Origin: Gammaproteobacteria bacterium | GTDB taxonomy: Bacteria; Pseudomonadota; Gammaproteobacteria; Chromatiales; Chromatiaceae | Reading direction: 5' to 3' | Assembly (NCBI GenBank): GCA_019136395.1 | Contig: JAGVUH010000076.1 | Coordinates: 1 to 7,917 of the forward strand | DNA length: 7,917 nt | Shown here: positions 1-7,917 of the stretch, in pieces | How the letters are laid out: each line of letters starts with the position of its first letter | How positions within the stretch are numbered: position 1 is the first letter of the stretch | The notes under the pieces: model-generated | Seen by the model: only the letters and a program-made list of their open reading frames with translations | Told to the model about the DNA's origin: nothing | The model's database searches: none | Made by a program: the position numbers and the translations under genes

Positions 1-1184
1 CACGCGGCGGAACACATTCTGGGGACGGACGCCGTGGTCGTCTCGACGGCCATCGATGAGGCCAACCCGGAGGTGGTCGCGGCCCGCGCCGGGCGTATCC
101 CCCTGGTCCGGCGGGCAGAAATGCTGGCCGAGCTGATGCGCTTCTACTACGGCGTGGCAGTGGCCGGCACCCACGGCAAGACCACCACCACTAGCCTGGT
201 GGCCAGCGTCCTGGCCGAGGGCGGCCTGGACCCGACCTTCGTCATCGGCGGGCTGCTCAACAGCGCCGGGGCCAATGCCCGTCTCGGCGGCTCCCATTAC
301 CTGGTGGCCGAGGCCGACGAGAGCGATGCCTCCTTCCTCTATCTCCAGCCCATGCTGGCGGTGGTGACCAATATCGACGCCGACCACATGGTCACCTATG
401 GCCATGACTTCGGCCGGCTGCGCAACACCTTTATGGAATTCCTGCACCACCTACCCTTTTATGGGCTGGCGGTACTGTGCATCGACGACGAGGAGGTGCG
501 CGCCCTGGTGCCCCAGGTACCCCGCCCGGTGCGCACCTACGGTACCCGGCCGGAGGCGGACGTACGTGCCCTGGAGGTGCGCCAGGAGGGCCTGCGCATG
601 TATTTCACCGCCCAGCATCGGGGCGGTAGCTTCCCCGTGGAGCTCAATCTCGCGGGTCGCCACAATGTGCTCAACGCCCTGGCGGCGATCAGCGTCGGCC
701 TGGAGCTGGGGGTACCGGAGGCGGCCATCCGCCGCGCCCTGGCGGGTTTCCAGGGTATCGGCCGGCGCTTCGTGGTCAGCGAGGTCCGGGACGCTGCCGG
801 CCGGAAACTGGTGCTGATCGACGACTACGGTCACCATCCCCGGGAGGTGGCGGCGACCCTGGAGGCCGCCCGTCAAGGCTGGCCAGGGCGGCGGCTGGTG
901 CTGGTCTTCCAGCCCCATCGCTACACCCGCACCCAGGAGCAATTCGACGACTTTGCCCAAGTCCTGTCCAGCGTCGACCGGCTGGTGCTGTGCGAGGTCT
1001 ACGCGGCGGGGGAGGCGCCCATCGCCGGCGCCGATGGGCGCGCCCTGAGCCGGGCCATCCGCGTCCGGGCTCAGGTCGATCCGGTCTTTTGTCCGGAGCT
1101 GGAGGAGGTCCCCCGGGTGCTGGACAAGTTGCTGGAGGACGGGGACCTGGTCCTGCTCTCCGGGGCCGGGGATATCGGGGGCCT

Positions 1185-3684
<2,500 letters not shown>

Positions 3685-3688
3685 CCTC

Positions 3689-4924
3689 ATGGCGCGACGC
3701 GGAGACAAGAATCTACTGGTGGGACTCGATGTCGGTACTTCCAAGGTCGCCTGCCTCGTCGGCGAGGAGCGGGAGGATGGCCTAGTGGAGGTCGTGGGGG
3801 TGGGGATGCACCCCTCCCGGGGCCTCAAACGGGGGGTCGTGGTTGATATCGAGTCCACCGTCCAGTCCATTCAGCGGGCCGTGGAAGAGGCGGAGCTGAT
3901 GGCCGGCTGTGAGATCCATGCCGTCCATGCCGGTATCGCCGGCAGTCATATCCGCAGCCTGAGCTCCAATGGGGTGACCGCCATCAAGGACCGCGAGGTG
4001 ACCCAGGCGGACCTGGACCGGGTCATCGACGCCGCCCGGGCGGTGGCGATCCCGGCGGACCAGAAGATCCTGCACATCCTGCCCCAGGAGTTCGTCATCG
4101 ATGGCCAGGAGGGCATCCGCGAGCCGGTGGGTATGTGCGGCGTCCGTCTGGAGGCCAGGGTGCACCTGGTCACCGGCGCCGTCAGCGCCGCCCAGAACAT
4201 CGTCAAGTGCATCCGCCGCTGTGGTCTGGAGGTGGATGACCTGGTTCTGGAGCAGCTCGGTTCCAGTTACGCGGTCCTCGGCGAGGACGAGAAGGAGCTG
4301 GGCGTCTGCCTGATCGACATCGGCGGCGGCACCACGGACCTGGCGGTCTTCACCGACGGGGCCATCCAACATACGGCCGTCATCCCCATCGCCGGGGATC
4401 AGGTGACCAACGATATCGCCGTGGCCCTGCGCACCCCGACCCAGTATGCCGAGCGCATCAAGATCCGCCATGCCTGCGCCCTGGCCCAGTTGGCCGGGGG
4501 GGACGAGATGATCGAGGTGCCGAGTATTGGCGAACGTCCGCCGCGGCGGCTGGCGCGGCAGACCCTGGCGGAGGTGGTGGAGCCCAGGTACGAGGAGCTA
4601 TTGACCTTGGCGCAGATGGAGCTGCGACGCACCGGCCTGGAGCCGAAGGTCGCCAGCGGCGTCGTCCTGACCGGCGGCAGCGCCAAGATGGCGGGCCTGA
4701 TCGATCTAGCGGAGGAGGTCTTCCACATGCCGGTGCGCCTGGGCCACTCCCAAAATGCGGTCGGCCTGGAGGAGGTGTTGAGCAATCCAATCCACAGCAC
4801 GGGGGTCGGGCTGCTCCTCTATGCCCGCCAGAATCGCCCGGCCTACCGCGCCGAGCCCCGGGATCTCCGGGGCGCCGGGGCCATCTGGGAGCGGATGAAG
4901 CGCTGGTTCCAGGGCAATTTTTAA
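3689..4924 (+). CDS. ftsA: cell division protein FtsA
   Basis: FtsA is the actin-like ATPase that tethers FtsZ filaments to the inner membrane and recruits later division proteins. The product has 411 residues (E. coli 420). Actin-fold marks are phosphate-1 VGLDVGTSKVACLVGE (11-26), phosphate-2 LIDIGGGTTDLAVF (208-221) and the adenosine motif GVVLTGGSAKMAGL (324-337). The FtsA-specific 1C domain lies between about 80 and 165 (REVTQADLDRVIDAARAV). The segment EVPSIGERPPR-LARQTLAEVVEPRYEELL is typical. The last residues AIWERMKRWFQGNF form the amphipathic membrane-targeting helix. The ATG at 3689 follows CCGGAG (3675-3680) and sits 4 bases after the ftsQ stop, so it is co-transcribed. Complete and normal. 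Confidence 0.98.
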   Translation: MARRGDKNLLVGLDVGTSKVACLVGEEREDGLVEVVGVGMHPSRGLKRGVVVDIESTVQSIQRAVEEAELMAGCEIHAVHAGIAGSHIRSLSSNGVTAIKDREVTQADLDRVIDAARAVAIPADQKILHILPQEFVIDGQEGIREPVGMCGVRLEARVHLVTGAVSAAQNIVKCIRRCGLEVDDLVLEQLGSSYAVLGEDEKELGVCLIDIGGGTTDLAVFTDGAIQHTAVIPIAGDQVTNDIAVALRTPTQYAERIKIRHACALAQLAGGDEMIEVPSIGERPPRRLARQTLAEVVEPRYEELLTLAQMELRRTGLEPKVASGVVLTGGSAKMAGLIDLAEEVFHMPVRLGHSQNAVGLEEVLSNPIHSTGVGLLLYARQNRPAYRAEPRDLRGAGAIWERMKRWFQGNF

Positions 4925-5077
4925 GGTTCTGCTGGGCTCCGCCGGCATGGCGGGCCTCGGGTGGCGTTCGGGTGGTCGGGGACGCCGGGTTGCGAACAAA
5001 CGGTCGCCGGGTCATGAGGGCTGGACGGCCAAGGGTCGATCATTGCGACAATATTCAAGCGTGAGAGGAATCATTAC
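4925..5077 (+). other. ftsA-ftsZ intergenic region
   Basis: These 153 bases hold no gene. A small GC-rich stem (CCGCC 4939-4943 with GGCGG 4949-4953) lies just after ftsA; it is not followed by a T-run and is too short to call a terminator. An AT-richer patch (about 5041-5075) precedes ftsZ. Within it GACAAT (5047-5052) is a weak -10-like string, with TGGACG (5022-5027) 19 bases upstream as a poor -35. The ftsZ ribosome site is GAGAGGAA at 5063-5070. A dedicated ftsZ promoter here is possible but weakly supported. Confidence 0.4.
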
Positions 5078-6226
5078 ATGTTCGAATTGATGGATACCCA
5101 CACCCAAAGCGCCGTCATTAAGGTCATCGGCGTTGGCGGCGGTGGCGGCAATGCCGTCAACCATATGATGGAGTCCTCCATCGAAGGCGTGGATTTCATC
5201 TGCGCCAATACCGATGCCCAGGCCCTGAAACATTCCACGGTCAAGACCATCCTGCAGTTGGGGGCGGCCATCACCAAGGGCTTGGGGGCTGGCGCCAACC
5301 CGGCCGTGGGTCGCCAGGCGGCGGAGGAGGATCGTGACCGCATCCGTGATGCCCTGGAAGGGGCCGATATGGTCTTCATCACCGCCGGGATGGGCGGTGG
5401 CACGGGTTCCGGAGCCGCGCCCGTGGTCGCGGATGTCGCCAAGGAACTGGGCATTCTGACGGTGGCGGTGGTCACCAAGCCGTTCCCCTTCGAGGGGGGC
5501 AAGCGTATGAAGATCGCCGAGGAGGGCATCGAGGCCCTGGCGGGCCGGGTCGATTCCCTGATCACCATCCCCAACGAGAAACTCCTGGCCGTCCTCGGCA
5601 AGGAGATGAGCCTGCTGAACGCCTTCAGGGCCGCCAACGACGTCCTGCTCAATGCCACCCGGGGCATCGCCGAACTGATCACCCGTCACGGCCTGATCAA
5701 CGTCGACTTTGCCGACGTCAAGACGGTCATGTCCGAGATGGGCGAGGCCATGATGGGCATGGGCGCGGCCAGTGGGCCCAATCGCGCGCGGGAGGCGGCG
5801 GAGGCGGCCATTAACAGTCCCCTGTTGGGCGACATCGACCTCTCGGGCGCCCGGGGCATCCTGGTCAACATCACCGCGGGCATGGATCTGACCATCGGTG
5901 AGTTCGACGAGGTGGGCAACACCGTCCGCGACTTCGCCGACGAGGATGCCACCGTGGTGGTGGGTACGGTCATCGATCCCGACCTGGAGAACGAGATGCG
6001 GGTCACCGTGGTGGCCACGGGCATCGGCGGCAGTCGCGGTCGCGTCAGTGCCCAGACCCGCGCGGAAACGCCCCGTCTGCAGGTGGTGGCGAATGACCGT
6101 ACCGCCCCTAAGCCCTCCAGTTTCGCCGATAGCTTTGGACGCCGTTCCAAGCCGGTCGCCGCCGAAACCGAGCCCGACCTGGACTATCTCGACATCCCGG
6201 CATTTTTGCGCCGTCAGGCGGATTGA
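5078..6226 (+). CDS. ftsZ: cell division protein FtsZ
   Basis: FtsZ is the tubulin-like GTPase that polymerises at midcell to form the Z ring. The product has 382 residues (E. coli 383). The GTP-binding domain shows [14 protein letters not shown] (17-30), ANTDAQAL (43-50), the tubulin signature [10 protein letters not shown] (106-115) and [13 protein letters not shown]. The catalytic T7 loop is [11 protein letters not shown] (208-218), with the acidic residues that complete the neighbouring subunit's active site. The linker is short (about 318-367), and the conserved C-terminal peptide [13 protein letters not shown] (368-380), which binds FtsA and ZipA, is intact. ATG 5078 follows GAGAGGAA at a good distance. 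The gene is complete with no unusual residue. Confidence 0.99.
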   Translation: MFELMDTHTQSAVIKVIGVGGGGGNAVNHMMESSIEGVDFICANTDAQALKHSTVKTILQLGAAITKGLGAGANPAVGRQAAEEDRDRIRDALEGADMVFITAGMGGGTGSGAAPVVADVAKELGILTVAVVTKPFPFEGGKRMKIAEEGIEALAGRVDSLITIPNEKLLAVLGKEMSLLNAFRAANDVLLNATRGIAELITRHGLINVDFADVKTVMSEMGEAMMGMGAASGPNRAREAAEAAINSPLLGDIDLSGARGILVNITAGMDLTIGEFDEVGNTVRDFADEDATVVVGTVIDPDLENEMRVTVVATGIGGSRGRVSAQTRAETPRLQVVANDRTAPKPSSFADSFGRRSKPVAAETEPDLDYLDIPAFLRRQAD

Positions 6227-6238
6227 GCAGCACCTTCC

Positions 6239-6275
6239 GGGCGGGCCCGCGGTAATTGCCTTAGCGGGCCTGCCC
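6239..6275 (+). terminator. hairpin downstream of ftsZ, possible weak terminator
   Basis: A 12-base arm (6239-6250, gggcgggcccgc) pairs with 6264-6275 (gcgggcctgccc) with one G-U pair and a 13-base loop. It begins 12 bases after the ftsZ stop. No T-run follows (next bases cccctcgtcc), so a classical intrinsic terminator is not shown. It could act as a 3' stabilising or partial terminator stem. Confidence 0.45.
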
Positions 6276-6308
6276 CCCTCGTCCGTGTCGCATAATCAAG
6301 CGATTTAC

Positions 6309-6338
6309 TTGCAAACGGGTAGGGGTATGCCTAATAAT
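6309..6338 (+). promoter_or_regulatory. putative sigma-70 promoter for lpxC
   Basis: TTGCAA (6309-6314, four of six matches to the -35 consensus) is separated by 18 bases from AATAAT (6333-6338, five of six matches to the -10 consensus). It lies in the AT-rich part of the ftsZ-lpxC gap, 135 bases before the lpxC start. This would let lpxC be transcribed apart from the division genes. It is a reading by eye only. Confidence 0.5.
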
Positions 6339-6341
6339 GAG

Positions 6342-6403
6342 GGAAAACCCTTAGGGGATAACCAAAGGTTTTCCGTCAGCCGGAAAACGCGGGGTTAGCC
6401 CCG
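6342..6403 (+). promoter_or_regulatory. structured lpxC leader with competing hairpins
   Basis: Arm A ggaaaacc (6342-6349) is a perfect complement of arm B ggttttcc (6367-6374). Arm B, as gttttccg (6368-6375), is also a perfect complement of arm C cggaaaac (6381-6388) with a 5-base loop. A-B and B-C are therefore mutually exclusive. A third small stem follows, cgggg (6390-6394) with ccccg (6399-6403). The arrangement recalls an attenuator or switch, but no T-run or leader peptide is apparent. The B-C pair could equally be a DNA operator. Function unknown. Confidence 0.45.
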
Positions 6404-6473
6404 ATTCACCCGGATCGGCCCTGATCGCGGCTAGATTCGACCCCTTGCGGCTAACACCAGAAGGAGAAGGACC

Positions 6474-7388
6474 ATGATCCGGCAGCGTACCCTGAAAAAC
6501 GTCATTCGCGCCACGGGCGTGGGTCTGCACACGGGGGAGAAGGTCTACTTGACCTTGCGCCCCGCCGCGCCGGATACGGGCATCGTCTTTCGTCGCACCG
6601 ATCTGGAGCAGCCGGTCGACATCCCCGCCACCCCGCTGAATGTCGGCGATACCCAGTTGTCCACGACCCTGATCAAGGATGGGGTCCGCGTCTCTACGGT
6701 TGAGCATCTCCTCTCCGCCTTCGCCGGGCTGGGCATCGACAACGCCTACGTCGATGTCAGTGCCGCCGAGGTGCCAATCATGGACGGCAGCGCCGGGCCC
6801 TTTGTCTTCCTCATCCAGTCGGCGGGGATCGAGGAGCAGAACCGGCCCAAGCGTTTCGTGCGCATCAAGCGGCCGGTGCGGGTCGAGGACGGGGATAAGT
6901 ACGCCCTCTTCGAGCCTTACGATGGCTTCAAGGTGGATTTTGTCATCGACTTCGATCACCCCGCCTTCGCCTCCCGCACCCGTCGGGCCACCGTGGACCT
7001 CTCCGCCACCTCCTTCGTCAAGGAGGTGAGCCGGGCCCGCACCTTTGGCTTCCTGCGCGACATCGAGGCCCTGCGGCAGCGGAATCTGGCCATGGGTGGC
7101 AGCCTGGACAACGCCGTGGTGGTGGATGATTACCGGGTCCTCAACGAGGAAGGCCTGCGGTACGAGGACGAATTCGTCCGGCACAAGATCCTGGATGCCA
7201 TCGGTGACCTCTATCTCCTCGGCCACTCCCTCATCGGCGCCTTCCAGGGCTACAAGTCCGGCCACGGCCTGAACAATCAGTTGCTGCGGGCCCTGATCGC
7301 CTCGCCTGACGCCTGGGAAGAGGTCTGCTTCACGGAAGGGGCCTCGGCCCCGGCACGTATCCGGCGCCTGCAACTGGCCGTTTCCTGA
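6474..7388 (+). CDS. lpxC: UDP-3-O-acyl-N-acetylglucosamine deacetylase LpxC
   Basis: LpxC is the cytoplasmic zinc deacetylase of UDP-3-O-acyl-GlcNAc, the committed step of lipid A synthesis. The product has 304 residues, the normal family size (E. coli 305). The start is [22 protein letters not shown]. Zinc ligands are His78 (in [17 protein letters not shown]), His237 and Asp241 (in [18 protein letters not shown]). Glu77 is the proposed general base and His264 ([14 protein letters not shown]) the second catalytic residue. Asp245 is also kept. ATG 6474 follows AAGGAG (6461-6466) at 7 bases. The gene lies 247 bases after ftsZ with its own likely promoter. In Enterobacteria LpxC abundance is set by FtsH proteolysis through its C-terminal tail; here the tail ends in LQLAVS, which is hydrophobic like that degron. 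Complete and normal. Confidence 0.98.
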   Translation: MIRQRTLKNVIRATGVGLHTGEKVYLTLRPAAPDTGIVFRRTDLEQPVDIPATPLNVGDTQLSTTLIKDGVRVSTVEHLLSAFAGLGIDNAYVDVSAAEVPIMDGSAGPFVFLIQSAGIEEQNRPKRFVRIKRPVRVEDGDKYALFEPYDGFKVDFVIDFDHPAFASRTRRATVDLSATSFVKEVSRARTFGFLRDIEALRQRNLAMGGSLDNAVVVDDYRVLNEEGLRYEDEFVRHKILDAIGDLYLLGHSLIGAFQGYKSGHGLNNQLLRALIASPDAWEEVCFTEGASAPARIRRLQLAVS

Positions 7389-7394
7389 CGGGTT

Positions 7395-7421
7395 CCGGGT
7401 GATCGCCGGGCGGTCACCCGG
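7395..7421 (+). terminator. hairpin after lpxC, possible terminator
   Basis: An 11-base-pair stem (7395-7405 with 7411-7421, one T-G pair) has a CCGGG loop and lies 7 bases after the lpxC stop. It is strong and GC-rich but not followed directly by T's; the nearest T5 run is at 7495-7499. As lpxC and the next gene converge, a transcription end in this gap is expected. Confidence 0.45.
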
Positions 7422-7446
7422 GCGCTTCCTTCGGCGAAAAGCCTCA

Positions 7447-7473
7447 CCCTGTCCCTGTCCCTGTCCCTGTCCC
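7447..7473. repeat. CCCTGT hexamer tandem repeat
   Basis: The hexamer CCCTGT occurs four times and then CCC (27 bases), without mismatch. It lies in the gap between the convergent lpxC and DUF721 genes. The final GTCCC (7469-7473) could pair with GGGAC (7480-7484). Such a tract can vary in copy number by slippage. As it is non-coding and six bases long, no phase-variation role is evident. Confidence 0.9.
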
Positions 7474-7528
7474 ATCTGGGGGACCGCCTAGTGATTTTTC
7501 GCTCTCGCCGCGTTCAGGCTTGGCATTA

Positions 7529-7558
7529 ACCGGAACAAATTCCCGTCCGGTGATCACC
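7529..7558. other. inverted repeat and palindrome at the 3' end of the DUF721 gene
   Basis: ACCGGA (7529-7534) and TCCGGT (7546-7551) are inverted with an 11-base loop. Next to it GGTGATCACC (7549-7558) is a perfect 10-base palindrome reaching the stop codon of the - strand gene. No T-run follows on the - strand, so a terminator role for that gene is possible but unproven. Confidence 0.35.
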
Positions 7559-7917
7559 TAGCGGTCAACCAGCATCTCCCGCTCGACCGCTGCCTTCATT
7601 CCGACCTCGGCCAGGCGCCGTAAGGCCAGTCCTAACTCCGTGCCCGCCTGGGCCTCGGCCGCCGCCAGGAGCAAGTTGGCGGTGGCCGGAGACATGCTGA
7701 CCGCCCGCGGGGCAGGTTCCGGGGGCCTGGTCGGCAGGCAAGTGGGTTGGACCTGAACCCGGCACTCCTTGATCTCCCCATGGGTCGCGCGCAGGCTGGC
7801 CAGGAGTTCGGGGGCGAGGAACCGCAGGCGGGCGCCCCACACGGGGGAATCCGTCACCAGGGTCAATCGACCGTTTTCTAGAGCGGCGTGACGGCAATGC
7901 TGGTCGAGGGGTGGCGC
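7558..7917 (-). CDS. DUF721 (DciA-like) protein, N-terminus outside window
   Basis: The - strand frame is open from the window edge (first codon GCG at 7917) to TAG at 7558-7560, giving 119 residues. The segment HCRHAALENGRLTLVTDS and then PVWGARLRFLAPELLASLR is the DUF721 core: an Ala/Leu-rich strand, a D-S-P-x-W-x-x-R-L-R-F motif and a helix. DUF721 includes DciA, a loader or partner of the DnaB replicative helicase in bacteria that lack DnaC. After the core come a Pro-rich linker (TCLPTRPPEPAPRA) and a helical tail (SPATANLLLAAAEAQ to ALRRLAE). A convergent DUF721 gene between lpxC and secA is a known arrangement in gammaproteobacteria such as Pseudomonas, which supports the call. An apparent TTG start at 7866 is internal to the domain and is not the real start. 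The helicase role is inferred from family. Confidence 0.75.
   Translation of the reverse strand, partial: APPLDQHCRHAALENGRLTLVTDSPVWGARLRFLAPELLASLRATHGEIKECRVQVQPTCLPTRPPEPAPRAVSMSPATANLLLAAAEAQAGTELGLALRRLAEVGMKAAVEREMLVDR

Noticed and set aside
990..1184. GTG at 990 as the genuine murB start
   Set aside because: The stretch from 990 to about 1184 in this frame is murC read out of frame (Gly/Arg/Pro-rich) and has no MurB similarity.
4925..5077. A confident ftsZ promoter
   Set aside because: The best -10-like and -35-like strings match poorly and their spacing is 19 bases, so I describe the region but do not call a promoter.
6351..7475. A 374-residue open frame on the - strand covering all of lpxC
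   Set aside because: It is antisense to a clear, complete LpxC. Its N-terminus is a Gly-Gln repeat from the CCCTGT hexamers and the rest resembles no family; GC-rich codon bias leaves such frames open.

Overview
This window is a piece of the division and cell wall (dcw) cluster of a GC-rich gammaproteobacterium. The order is murC-murB-ddl-ftsQ-ftsA-ftsZ-lpxC on the + strand, followed by a convergent dciA-like (DUF721) gene on the - strand. Gene order and protein sequences fit the gammaproteobacterial dcw cluster. The GC-rich composition and the short, type II-like MurB (B. subtilis-like, not E. coli-like) suggest a Chromatiales or purple-sulfur-bacterium-like lineage, but that placement is only inference.

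Layout. Bases 1-1200 encode MurC without its N-terminus, which lies before the window. Bases 1185-2003 encode MurB, 2000-2804 Ddl, 2791-3684 FtsQ, 3689-4924 FtsA, 5078-6226 FtsZ and 6474-7388 LpxC. The end of the window (7917 down to 7558, - strand) holds the C-terminal part of a DUF721/DciA-like protein. Genes from murB to ftsA are packed tightly, with 4- and 14-base overlaps and a 4-base gap. The non-coding gaps are 153 bases (ftsA-ftsZ), 247 bases (ftsZ-lpxC, with hairpins and a probable promoter) and 169 bases (lpxC-dciA, with a hairpin and a hexamer tandem repeat).

How the genes work together. MurC, MurB and Ddl make cytoplasmic peptidoglycan precursors: MurC adds L-Ala to UDP-MurNAc, MurB makes UDP-MurNAc, and Ddl makes D-Ala-D-Ala. 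FtsQ, FtsA and FtsZ form and anchor the division machine. LpxC commits precursor to lipid A. The window therefore couples wall synthesis, septation and outer membrane synthesis.

The main anomaly is two internal losses in otherwise well conserved essential genes. At about 1185-1200 the end of murC runs straight into the interior of murB in a different frame: the murC stop, the murB start and about 30 N-terminal MurB residues are missing. At about 2651-2666, ddl lacks about 42 codons, including the Mg-binding Asp region, and shifts frame. They may be assembly or strain-mixture artefacts or real gene decay; sequence alone cannot decide. I found no evidence of a new mobile, defence or biosynthetic system. 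The most interesting intact non-coding signal is the lpxC leader, where one segment can pair with either of two flanking segments.
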